From Monomorium pharaonis (taxonomy: Eukaryota > Arthropoda > Insecta > Hymenoptera > Formicidae), in assembly GCF_013373865.1 (NCBI RefSeq), contig NC_050469.1:22263546-22327545 (forward strand): DNA of 64,000 nt, given 5' to 3'. A program made the translations under genes and the position numbers. The first letter of the stretch is position 1; every line of letters starts with the position of its first letter. Of this stretch, positions 51,827 through 63,350 are shown one piece after another. Below the pieces are notes generated by a model, which saw only the letters and a program-made list of their open reading frames with translations, made no database searches and was not told the origin of the DNA.

Positions 51827-51892
<66 letters not shown>
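51827..51892. repeat. (TC)n microsatellite
   Basis: About 33 uninterrupted TC units. Confidence 0.95.
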
Positions 51893-51893
<1 letters not shown>

Positions 51894-53096
51894 AAAATAA
51901 ACGTAAAATCATATAACTATAGTTGCTTCTAAGGGTGCAATAATACTTCGCTATTTTTAAATATAATATAAATTCAGAAAATTAAATATGCCGTTATACA
52001 AGAGAATATTTCGCCGTGTACATACATGTGCAAGCGCTATCGTAAAGAAAACGATAAAATCGTCCCTGAGATCTTCCTGGAATACATAATTAAGTTCTAT
52101 CTTCTCTCTGTTTCTATTATCTTTTTAATTATTTTTCTTATATTTATTTTATCATTTTTAATTATTGAGGAGGCGATTAATTAAATTAAAAAATTACGTT
52201 TTTTTTTAATTTTGAATAAATCAAGAATGAAACGATAATTGTTCAAAAATTTTTATTATACATTTTATTACATATTTAAATGTAATCGGCGATTTTTTTT
52301 TTTTACATTTCCCTTCCGATTATACCAGAGAAAAAATCTATCAATTTGATATATTCAAGATATACGTAATATATGCCTCAGCATGCTGCGAATTTTACTG
52401 CGAAAGAATATCGGCGTAACGCGATAACAAACTCGCGTTCGTGTTTGCCTGCTTTTTCATACTTAACATTCTTCATTGCGAAATTCTGGAAAGAAAAACA
52501 TACGCAAAGTAAGATAAATTTCCTCGGTTTATTTTTAAGGATCGTTATAAGATAGAGAAAAAAAAACATAGACGAGCAACGAAATCAGTTTATGCATCGA
52601 ATGGATTTTTCGTGTTAATAAAGTTTGTATCTATGCTTGGCCATCAAGTCCGATATTTGATATTTAAATTCACTATGGACGTCGTTCGTTCATGAAAATA
52701 CAACAATGCACCGTGCGGACTCGCCTACGTTCCAAATGCGACGACCGTACGTTTACGTATGTACGTATGCTCACGTGCGAGCGCGCTCGAGCAAGTGCGA
52801 CGTGTTGCAAACGACAGTCGGGTATCGTTCATGAAAAAAACAAAAAAAAAACCCCCCGCGATGAAGGGGAAACAAACGGCACGATCCGCCGGTAAACATC
52901 AAAGAGCCAGTCGCTCGAACGTGTTAGATTTACAATCGCGTATTTAACGCTGTTACGTACGGTGACAAATACGCGATCCCGGCATTTCCCGCCGGGCGGA
53001 AAAATATTTTAATCGCGTTCGCATCGTATTTTTATGATCAATTTCATCTCTTCGCTTGCTCATTCCTCGTTCGATATCGCGTCGTCGAGGGTCCGC

Positions 53097-53127
<31 letters not shown>

Positions 53128-55340
53128 TATGTGTGTGTATATGTGTATAACAGAACGGAAACGGGAAAGGGGATCGTTCACGGTTCACCGACGATTCGGG
53201 AGAATGTGCCGTCACGTGGGACATGGAACGGGAGAGAAAAGTTTCATCAGGCTAAAGCGGACGACGGGAAATACACCCGGGACCGAAGTTTCGCGCGATT
53301 TGGTACGGCGGCGATGGCGGTCGTTCTCCAAAAATTACAATTTACGAACCAGCCCGGAGGATTGTTACGAGCACGGGCGAGACGCGGGTCGATACGGCGC
53401 AATTCCAGCAGCGGCGGTGACAACTTCACCGTTACTCTTTTCACCGATTGCTTATTCATTAAGAGGCGAGAGGTATGAATTACCTCGCGTTTTTTCACGT
53501 TACAAAAAAAATGGCGGTGAGAAAGAATATTTTTATCTAGAATTTATATATTACACGTGCTTTTAGCAATGATAATCACTTACCATTCCCGCCGCGATTT
53601 AATAAAGATTTAATAAAAATGCACTAGCCGCATCACAGCGGGGGGGGGGGAGGAGGAGGGGGATCACCCATTAAATTCAATATAGCTACGTTGCCAAGCG
53701 TGTTTCATTATGGCGCATCGTATTATTTAAATATGGAGCTTGCATTTACATCAGCCGTATAAATCAGACGATACTTTCCACGACTGCCCTTTTTTTTTTA
53801 CTCAGTTTCAATCCCAGCTGTATTCGTATTTATTTCATGTACGGAGATTCCGAACGAGGTGATACACAGGCGACCGCGTCGGCTGCCAATAAATGAGAAA
53901 CGTATGGCCGTATACTTCTGAGTTACATTAATTCTTGAAGGCACATGCGAAGGCACTCGCGCCGATAAATTTACAGATCGAGTAAGAATAGCCCGTGACA
54001 TCACTCGCAAATCTAAACGCACGGCCGTGAGGAATAAATCGAAGGTACATGTGTCACGTGTTTTTGATGCACGACTCAATTTTCATCTCATTCACAGATC
54101 ACGTACGATTTGATTTAGGATGACAACAGAATTGTAATTGGACGTAGCGGCGATGTAATCAAACTTCAACGGGTTAGTTTTAAGTCACCCAGCGACTGCC
54201 GTCGAAAAGTCGAGCGATTTATTAGAACATTATTCGGCACAATATCGAAATCTGAATAACAAATGAGAGATTTGTAAATTTAATAACATACAGGATTATT
54301 CTGGCCTCAAAATTATGCCAATCACAAAACTAACTGTGGCCAGGAATAGTAGAAATATTTTATACTATTAAATGTTGTAATTTTTTTTTTTTTTTTTTTA
54401 GAGAGAACTGCTTGATTGAAAGTGAAAATATTAATTGCTAGCGATACATTTCTATTAAAAGTATGAATGTGTAGTATAAAATAATATCCCGTATCCGGAG
54501 ACAATTACTTGTGACATGATTATTTAATATTATTCTGTCACAATTTTACTATTTTTCACACACGTTCAGACTTAATTAAAAAGATAAGAAATAAGGAAAT
54601 ACTGGCTCTTTGTACTACAATTTTATTTAAATATAGCTATCTGATTTTATTAATAACAGATCCGTGATTCTTTTCAGTTTAAATATACTTTTTATAGAAA
54701 TACATCACTGACAAGAATTTTCAGCCGAGTTTCTCCTAAAAAATTATAATATTTAACAAATATATAGCATAAGAAAACCGCCCAAATATTCTATCTTTAC
54801 ACAGTTTTGTGACTGTATTTTTATTCGGTTTTTTTTTCTTATATTTTACATTAATTATGTCTTCCTTTTGCCGCGTCTCGTTTTACTCGGGAATTTTATC
54901 GTGCGCATTTTATGATTACCCGAGCCAACCATAATAATACCGAGAGACGAGAGGCATATGGCCCGTGAGGATGTTACCTCGTACGTGCAAATAAGCGTTG
55001 ACACGTGTGGGGTGGTTTGGAGAACGGCGGACGGAGGATGCCTTCCTCAACCTCTCTGTATACTTGTTGCTTTTCTTTTCGTGGCGCTTAAATGGCTCGC
55101 GTTTTCTCATTGAAAAACACGCCGTGAACGCGCGTATCGCAGACACTTTTAGACGCGCGAGAAAAACAGGACTAGCGTCTGCTGAGCGCGCACACAGAAA
55201 TTTACATGAAATTTGTCGCGCGAACGAGAGGAAAGCGTTTTACGGTATTATAGCGACGACGAGTCTCGAATGTCAATTCGACCGGCGACGCGCACGTGAA
55301 CGAATTACAGGACGGATTTGCGGAGGCGAATTACGTTTTT
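51893..55340. other. Non-coding stretch with CpG-rich patch
   Basis: AT-rich to 52.7 kb, then CpG-rich to about 53.5 kb. In the patch three overlapping frames on both strands are open (53056-53478, 53129-53566, 53247-53498). The first contains a segment after TTTCATCAG (about 53252) ending at a GAGAG|GTATGA donor (about 53473), but nothing marks it as the true frame. It also contains a GA run (53097-53128) followed by a GT run, and a G-tract (53641-53662). A 19-base T run lies at 54381-54399. Confidence 0.4.
53641..53662. repeat. G-tract, possible G-quadruplex
   Basis: Ten G's followed by AGGAGGAGGGGG: at least four G-runs within 22 bp, enough in principle for a quadruplex. Confidence 0.6.
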
Positions 55341-55343
55341 CTC

Positions 55344-55394
<51 letters not shown>
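55341..55394. repeat. (CT)n microsatellite
   Basis: About 26 CT units. Ser-Leu frames across it are artefacts. Confidence 0.95.
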
Positions 55395-55396
<2 letters not shown>

Positions 55397-56210
55397 CACG
55401 CGCGCGAGCAAACCTGGGCGAGGAACCCAAGATCGCAATCCTAATCATAACACACGGAAGATTCGTATCCTTCGGATCTCTAACACTGCGCTCCGTGACG
55501 ACAATCTACCATCTGATTCGGCCTTCAGGCGCTGCTACGAACATATAGCTAAATGAAACTAATATATTTTCTCCTCGGGGATTTTTCGGGGATTTAATTT
55601 ATACACAAATAAAATGGAACAGACGGTGTTATAGTCATCGTCGTTTTGTATCGACAATCACAAACGTAAAATTAAAATGCGGACAGAAAAAAATTAGTAT
55701 CAATTCAACGATCATGTATAAGCAAGAATATAAAATCCTCTCTAAAGAGTTTGACAATCTTCAATTTCACCAAAACATTACATTTTTATTTCAATATAAT
55801 AATAGATATCTAAAGAGCATAATATGATTGTTTTGATAATAGTGATTAAAAGGATTCTTTGCTTGTAGATATTATTATTGTCTAACATTCCTTTTTCCCA
55901 ACTTAATGAAAATTATTATTGAATAATGAGAATATATTTTTCTTAATTAAACTATACAAAAACTATTCGTCATATTAACAAGTTTAATTTTTTCAAGATT
56001 CATTATTCAAGATTAAATTTTTTAATGAAATTTCATTCTGGCTTATACATGAAATAATAATTGTATTATAGATTCGAGACACTAATTTTTTGCTGTGTAG
56101 CACTCGTGAGTTAAACAGATTACGTTCTAAAAGTTACCTGATAATTAATAGAGGATTTCATTTAACATGCCTGAGTCAGTGTAGAATCAGCGCTTAATTA
56201 AGAAAAGCTG

Positions 56211-56255
56211 TAATCGAGTTTTATTATACACTCTGTATTTTAGCAAGTAGTCGTA
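56211..56255 (+). repeat. Dispersed repeat, copy 1
   Basis: TAATCGAGTTTTATTA then, at 56232-56255, a 24-bp stretch identical to 58334-58357 (TCTGTATTTTAGCAAGTAGT plus CGTA). Looser similarity extends on both sides. Confidence 0.6.
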
Positions 56256-56953
56256 ATCGGCCACGTAGTTAGTCTTTTAGTACTCAAGAAAAGATGTTTA
56301 AAAAAACGATGTTTAAAAATTCCGTCTACTATCGCGTATTATTTGCTAATGGTTATCTTCTCCGAATCCTGTTTTCTTTCGTATTAAATTTTATGTAATA
56401 ACAGGATGTTAAAAAGCGTGTAGTGAAAAATCACGAGTGAAGTTTTGCACAAGTAGAACAAATTATTTCACGCACGCGGTACGTCATGCTCGCATTTCTT
56501 TTTCATAACAAATCTTGTATAAATTTCACATTAAGAATACAAGTAAACTCAACATCATTATAACTAAGTGCTCTAAAGAGAGTCGGATAAAAAGATGATA
56601 AAAAATATTTCTTGAAAAAGTTTCTCTCCTTTTTCTCTACCGGTTTCTCTCCAGACTACTGCGGATTATTACCGCGGGGAAACGTGATTTACATTAAAAA
56701 CAATACTCTCGACCGTTATAATCGACCGCTTGCCAACGCAAAAAGCTAACTGCCGGTTCTCCAGTCACAGATCGTGGAAATGAACCATTAACAGTTCATA
56801 ATTGCATTCGGTAAGTCAAGCGACATCAAACTAAAAATTAACCCACGTAACCACGTACACGGGCAAGAAGTAATATCATTTTTTAGCGTATGATTCTTTT
56901 ATACGAGACACGAGTTTTGATTACGTTCATGTGAAAGCACTAGGAAACCGTCG

Positions 56954-56955
56954 TC

Positions 56956-56993
<38 letters not shown>
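56954..56993. repeat. (CA)n microsatellite
   Basis: About 19 CA units with one interruption. Confidence 0.95.
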
Positions 56994-56995
<2 letters not shown>

Positions 56996-57718
56996 ATTCT
57001 CACGCACGTGTCCCGATAACATATAATATTGCAACGTGGTCCAGCGCGTTTTGTTTTTGCTTTTATTTATTTCCTCGCCTTGATTAAATTTCCGTCGACA
57101 GCGAGCAATCACTGGCTTCCCGCTCGCTCGTTATTTACGTGCAAAACGCTTAATCGTTTTTAAAAGAGGAAAGCCACGATGTTAACTTTTATATCCGAGA
57201 TCGGTCGCCTCAAATCTAAAGGGTCAGTAAAATTTTGTTTTTGCTTCACGATAGATATCAAAGTTTCTAGACTTGAATTTTAACAGTTAAATCGAATTTA
57301 GTAATAAATCTTTGCTAATACAAATAGAGGTGCGAATAAACAAATATTTTTAATACCCTTCTTTTGAAATGCGTGTTAATAAACTTGCGGTGATTAACGT
57401 GGGAATAAATTACCTATTTATGAGATGTCATGTATTATTCCTACGTATTGATGTTATACATAAATTTACGTATACTTTACATATGCTTGACACAACTTTT
57501 AACGATCCAATTCCTCCAATTAAAATAAAAGAGAACTTGACACTCATCGATATGCTGCGCGGTACCGGTGTATTGTAGTATGATAAACTATAAAATATAT
57601 GAGTATATCCAATTTATAGAATATCGCTCGAGGAATGTAATTGATATTTTGAAAAATGATTGTTCGAATAATTAGAAACGATTAATTCTACGTGCATTGG
57701 CAATAATAAATTACTCAC

Positions 57719-57852
57719 CCCATGATTGCACCGATGTCACTCAGACTTCTTCCTCTTCCTCCTCCTCCTTCTCCTCTTAGGCTCCTTTTCATACTCACAC
57801 AACACACACTCGCGAGACACGCTTAATTTCGATTGCACGAACATTAATCACT
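57719..57852 (-). other. Candidate first exon with start codon
   Basis: On the - strand an Initiator-like TCAGT (57854-57850) could start transcription near 57852. An ATG at 57792, with an in-frame TAA upstream, opens 24 codons plus two bases to a strong donor GGG|GTGAGT (exon end 57719). The peptide begins MKRSLRGEGGGGRGRSLSDI and ends IGAIMG. The Gly/Arg part comes from a GGA-rich run that is low complexity at DNA level. No TATA box is seen and no second exon could be fixed. It would lie in AT-rich DNA to the left, beginning with one base to complete the split codon. I do not recognise the protein. Confidence 0.25.
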
Positions 57853-59391
57853 GAGATACAAGGAACTCGCGCGGCACTCTCGACGTGAGTTGCATGTGAC
57901 ATGCGCTTTATTAGACCCTGCGACGGAAAAGCAACGTTTGCCAGTCGAATTGTTAATTACGGCGTGACAATAATCGTTAATTGTAATAATCATCGTGGGG
58001 GATGATTGCAATTGTGTCTCGAGATAATGACGAGATAAAGTCACCACCTGCTGGATCAAGTCGCGTGAGCGATAACAGGCGACAGTTGATCTTGTTGCAT
58101 AGAGAGGCTCTGGCTGAACGGCTTCCGTCTTGTTGAGCAAGTAAACGAATATACAATCGTTCGTCATGTATACACATCGCAAGAAAACAAGCCGTCCGTC
58201 TTATCTACCAAACAATTCCTCGTTACGAAACATTTAATTCATCATGAGATAAACTATTTTGTTTATGTTCTCTCTATTTCGTACATTTCAAACTGTTCGC
58301 TAATGAACTGTAATCAAGTTTTATTACATACGTTCTGTATTTTAGCAAGTAGTCGTAGTTAGTAGTTTTATAAATTAATGTAAAAAAAAAAGAAACGAAA
58401 AAAATTTAGACTACTATGACGTAATATTTGTTAACATATCGATATACTGTGGCTTCTGTTATTTGAATTATGCGATTTAAATTTCGTATTATACTCGTGT
58501 CCTGTCTTTATTTGAAATAGACAATGGACAAATGATATTTTAATCACCAAAATTATTTAAAGGCTGTTTTTATAAACACATTTTAATCAAAATAAAATTA
58601 TATCGCGTGTAATATTATGAAACAATTTGTAATTCTTGCCCTCGACCTCTTTGATTATCAGTTTCTAATATATAAATTGCACAAAATTTTATTATACTAA
58701 ATTTTTTATACTACTAGATAGCTTGTGCTTGGATATGAAAGTTTACTCCAAATCATCAAGAGTTAATAAATCGCGCGAGTTGAGTTTAATAATTCTACAG
58801 TTATTGTTTGGCGTTTATCGCGATCGTGTAAAAAGATTTTCTTTGCTTTAAGGATTTTCAATGCAGTGTACAACGTTTCGATAGATAATACAACACCTCT
58901 CGCAAAATCGCGTCTTGAGAGATAACACAATAGGCGGAGCGGCTTGCGCCACTTTCTGCCACCTCGAGGATAATACATACAGTACGGTGTTTGCGTACAC
59001 GCGTCGATCTTGCTGCGTAGCAGAATGAGCAGAGCACGTGGTCTGCGTATTATCTTACGAGACACGACTAGGAGAGAACGTCAACTATTCTCTACGTACG
59101 CGATATGATTACCAACTCCCTCAATTTCCACGATCCGTATCGAGGCGATGACAATTGATCGAAACAGATAACCATATGTGATAACTTATTTAAAATGTAC
59201 AGATAACGAAACAATAGTTGAACAAAATTATTACAAATTATTTCACAATTTAGCGCGATAATTATTTTAACGATGTCAGATTTTGCACATATCTTACATA
59301 TTTTATTTATTGCGGATTTAAATACAATTTGCCCGTATTTTGTAATGAGAAACGCAATTTAGCTACATGTTTTATAGTTTACAGTTAATTA
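57853..59391. other. Non-coding stretch
   Basis: Moderate GC up to 58.2 kb (possible upstream region of the - strand exon), then AT-rich with the second dispersed-repeat copy. Frames 57844-58182 and 58763-59065 on the - strand have no recognisable motif. Confidence 0.4.
58311..58357 (+). repeat. Dispersed repeat, copy 2
   Basis: TAATCAAGTTTTATTA plus a 24-bp identity to copy 1 at 56232-56255. The two copies are 2.1 kb apart in the same orientation. A 13-bp segment present in copy 1 after the identity is absent here. Confidence 0.6.
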
Positions 59392-60342
59392 GGGATCCGA
59401 ACTGAAAGAATATTTTAGCTCAGTTTAAAAAGAATATTACGGTTACGGTTAAAAGAGTAAAATAATTGTTCCGGTTTCAATTGTGGTTTCTTAGTTAATG
59501 AAAGAAATTGAAACCATTTGAATAGCAGTCTTTAGAATTATGATTTTTCAATAATTATTCTTTCATTCGTTTCTCTTTATTCTATGTACAATGTACAATT
59601 TTTTGTGCTTTTATATTTCTATTCTGTCTGTGCATATGTAAAAAAAAATATAATAGAGCAAAAAATGGGACAATAAAAAGTATAAAATAAAATAATTTAA
59701 ATTTGTATACATTTGCACACATGATAGTAAATAGACAGTATAAAAATATTTGAATTTATAATAAATTTAATACTAATTTTTATTATATTTATTATATTTT
59801 ACATATTTTTAAAAAATTTTCCTATTATCAGAATTGAAATTTGAATATTCGTTTCCTCTTATTTTTGATACTTTTGAAACTATAATGAGTTCAGCGAGCG
59901 CGGTCTTGGTACTACTACATGATTCTACCTTTATCATTTATTAGATATAAAACAACGATAAAACAAAGAATATCCTTAATAGCACACTTACTGAATCCAG
60001 CCAATCTCACATGTAATCTATATTCTGGCTTGTAACAAAAAGTTCTTGTTAAATCTTATAATCTGTAAAGGAAATACTTTAAAGAGAGAATAATATATTG
60101 TATATAAGGAATACTTAAAATATAATGATATATTATTATATTATTAATAATTATATATTGTATATTATATATTAAGTATAAAAAACAAAAAATCAATAAG
60201 AAATAATTTTGCCAGTCCGGTTATGATTCCGGTATTATACTTTATAAAATTTTGCTACGTAATTTACGGTTTTGTTTCAACTAAAGAAAAAGTTATGAAA
60301 ACGGTTATTGATTCCAATTCGGTTCAGATCCTTGGTTAATTA
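59384..60342. mobile_element. hAT-like non-autonomous element
   Basis: GTTAATTA (59384-59391) and GTTAATTA (60335-60342) form an 8-bp direct repeat. It flanks a 943-bp segment that starts GGGATCCGAACTGAA and ends TTCGGTTCAGATCCTTG. The ends are imperfect inverted repeats of the form GGATCYGAACYGAA. A subterminal hairpin (GGTTTCAATT 59473-59482, AATTGAAACC 59506-59515) and repeated CGGTT words lie just inside. Eight-base duplications are typical of the hAT superfamily. The interior is AT-rich with no transposase frame. Part of the direct repeat could be chance in AT-rich DNA. Confidence 0.5.
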
Positions 60343-62640
60343 TACGTCCAAGTTAACTATCAGTTCTATTTTAATAATCGTCTTATACGTTTCAAGGTAA
60401 AATTGCCGATGCTCTCTTTTTTCTATCATTGATAAAAATGTCCCGAAATAATTCGTATAATCGATACTTACGAGTATTTCAATGCTTGTAATTCGCGAGC
60501 CGCGACTTGGTTTGTAGCTTTATTTGATCTTTTCTCATATTATGTGTCGTAACGTGATAAAGCGCAATTCGTTTGCGCTATTAATGTCGAGAGTGCCGTT
60601 CGAAGCGCCCGATCGTAATGATTATCATGACTAATGTGCGTGCGATCGTAATTAATTATGTTTTGCGAATAAATATTGGATGAGCGCTACGAAGAAGCGA
60701 AAGGGGATGGAAGAATAAGAGAGAAGAAGAATGAGGCATCAAGTGACGGAGCAATCACACGGGGTGTTTATCATCTTTTATGTGCGGAATTGTTTACCAC
60801 CGCGATGATCGTATCGCTATCAGTGTTTTGCATTTATTCTAAAATGATTCTTCTGTAAGAAATATTAATAATTTTATAACACTTTTTTTTCAGCAATACA
60901 TTGTGTATGTTCTTAATAAGGTTTATAGTTACATTCGTTTATTTCGTGCAAGAATTAGATTACTGGATTTGAAATCCGGTGATCTTGCATCAAAATTGAA
61001 TTCGGCTAGTGAAATCAACATAGAAATTATTGTTTATTCAACATAGAACAGGAAGTTCTATTACCGCATAACTCGTATTCGCGATGAGGGAAGCGCAGCT
61101 AAACGCGCGATGGAGAGCGAACAATGCTGCCTGAAACGGCCATTTTCCCGGCGACATAAAGAAAACCAATGAACACTTCGTGAGGACGTAAATAGACTGT
61201 GTATTCTAGAGCTGCGTGCATCTACCCGGCCACTATTCGCGAACAATGTCCGTCTTGGTACGTGCTTCAGTTTGACGAGAAGCCGATATGGAGCGCTTGT
61301 TCTAGTTCATACTATCGTTGATAAGCTGTAGTGAAATTCATCTCGTAACACTTGTACACGCTAATTATTACATATAAAATCTTTGGATCTGCAAAACTAA
61401 ATTTTAGAGATGTGCGAATCAAATTTTTTGATACCGAAGTGAATCAAATTGACAAAATTTTCCCCGAATTGAATCAAATCGTTGGTACATAATTTTTAAT
61501 TAACAGTATAATACTCTGAAAAATAATTTTTATTCTAGCCAATCTATCCCTAAAGAAAATGAATCTCTTAATTTGTTGAATAATTCGTTAGGTAAACTAA
61601 GTAAGGTAATTTCTCCAGAATATAAAGTTACAAAAGTGTTTCCTGCGAAAGGCAAAAGTTTCTCTAAGGATGTTCCGTCAGGGACCTCATAAGTTGCCGT
61701 TAAGATGATTCTCGTGTCCGTCCAATTTTTGCTTTCAAGTCCAACAGTGAAGCGAAACGAACGAGCTTAATTAGAAAAATGTTTATCTCGTTATTCAAAG
61801 AAAAGAGAGGATTCCTCGAGCATCTCTCGCAACTTGACAGACTTTATTATATGGAACCGCTTATAGGCTGAGTAGGTCGCAATCGATTCCGGAGGAAAAC
61901 GGATAGAAAATAGACGGTCGTTACGTGAAGGGCGAGGCAAAAGAGCAGAAATATTGTGTCTAGTGGACCTCCGTAAGACGCGTTTGTTTTCTTGAATGCC
62001 ACGAAACAGAAAATAGATACAGGGAGAATCGAATATTGCCGGCTAGTATCCACTATTGCGGGATCTTTGTAAGTCTTTGTTTGCGTTGAAAGAAGCTGCA
62101 TTGAACTTTATTCCCTTGCTTTGACGATACTGCTGCTCGGTTAACTGCTGCATTTGATTTTGTGCGATTTAAAATATGAACGGTTTTAGTTTTACAATTA
62201 TTCTTTAACATGTAGAAAAATTACGTGATATCGGATGAAGAGTAGAATTATAATAAAGTAAACCACTTGATTAACTACTAAAGTTAACCATTTGATTAAA
62301 AACCAGCACTACTAATTTAATTTCGACCACTTTAAATTTATTATTCCATTAACTTACATCATGTTTTCTGACCAATAATAAGCCGTTATTGCTAGACCTC
62401 ATTTCCATGCTTTTCCTAACACGTAAGTTTTTCGTATTAATGAAATTCACCCTCTATTTCTACTCGACCCCTATATTATTGCGAGTCGGCGTAATATAAT
62501 ATACATAGTTACATGGTTTGACACTCACGAATAAATTCAACAGTATTTCCGGGCCGAAAAAGTTCTAACAAACGTCCTCGGAAGGGGCAAAACTCAGAAA
62601 TAAAATAAATCAAAATAAGTAAGTTCCTTTCCCCAGGGAA
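60343..62640. other. Non-coding stretch
   Basis: AT-rich to moderate GC. Apart from the repeat end at 61404-61479, nothing is supported. Confidence 0.5.
61404..61479 (+). mobile_element. Transposon-end-like fragment
   Basis: Begins TTAGAGATGTGCGAATC and carries GAATCAAAT three times (61416, 61441, 61471). The start matches the inverted end at 40737-40721. No opposite end was found to the right before the window closes, so it is a fragment or solo end. Confidence 0.35.
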
Positions 62641-62779
62641 GTGCGGAGACTCATAATACAAAATATAAGCCATGTTCATGCCACGCGGTCGAACACGCGT
62701 GGAGGCAGCGAACGAGAACGGAAGCAGGCCGCTGGCTGCGTGAAGCGCCTCGGAGAGAACGAGAGAACAAGAAGAGAGG

Positions 62780-62823
<44 letters not shown>

Positions 62824-63350
62824 GAGAGATAAGCCGCATGACTGAAAGGGTAGTTTCAGGGACGCGCTCGGGGCGGCGGCGGCAGCGACGACGGGGTGGG
62901 AGAACGGAGTCGGGGCGACCCGCGGTCGGTCCAGGGATGATCCCGGCTGTGTCTATTTATATGAGAGCCAGGGGAGCGCACAACCTGTTGGCCGTGTGCT
63001 CGGGCTGTGCTGTACAGCGGGCCGCGCGTCATCGTTCTACACGGCGTTCCCGATACACCATGTACGAGCTGGTTGGCTGGCTGGCTGTGTAGCCGGCTAC
63101 TTCTCTCTCTTCGTTTCTCGTGCGAGCTGCGCACACGGGCATACACGGCGCTAAACGAAAGTGGGTCAGCCACCAGCGTGTAACTGGGTCGGCGCGTCGT
63201 ACTGTTGCGTCCCTTAGTGATATCAGCCCAGACACGAGCTCCTCTCGACGACGAGCCGACAGAGGCGGCTTCGGAATCCCGATGCTTTTGCGCGCACTGT
63301 CGGACTGTTGATAATAAATAACGCGCGGGCCACGCTCACGCAGGACTTGC
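62641..63350 (+). promoter_or_regulatory. CpG-rich island, candidate promoter and 5' exon
   Basis: Strong CpG-rich block with frames open on both strands. TATTTATA at 62954-62961 could serve as a TATA box, with transcription starting near 62984. Downstream a well-placed ATG (ACACCATGT, 63060) gives a 10-codon frame MYELVGWLAV followed by TAG, like an upstream open reading frame in a leader. No clear donor site was found. A gene body would lie to the right, mostly outside the window. The evidence is composition and short motifs only. Confidence 0.3.
62781..62819. repeat. (GA)n microsatellite
   Basis: About 19 GA units at the left part of the CpG-rich island, about 135 bp before the TATA-like site. 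GA tracts near promoters bind GAGA-type factors in insects, which is suggestive only. Confidence 0.9.

Larger units (their letters stand above)
55395..57718. other. AT-rich stretch
   Basis: AT-rich, with one copy of a dispersed repeat at about 56211-56255 and a CA microsatellite at 56954-56993. If the - strand first exon at 57719 is real, this is the start of its intron. Confidence 0.45.

Noticed and set aside
53056..53566. Three overlapping frames of 83-145 codons
   Set aside because: Open frames in several phases on both strands are typical of CpG-rich non-coding DNA. Nothing selects one of them.
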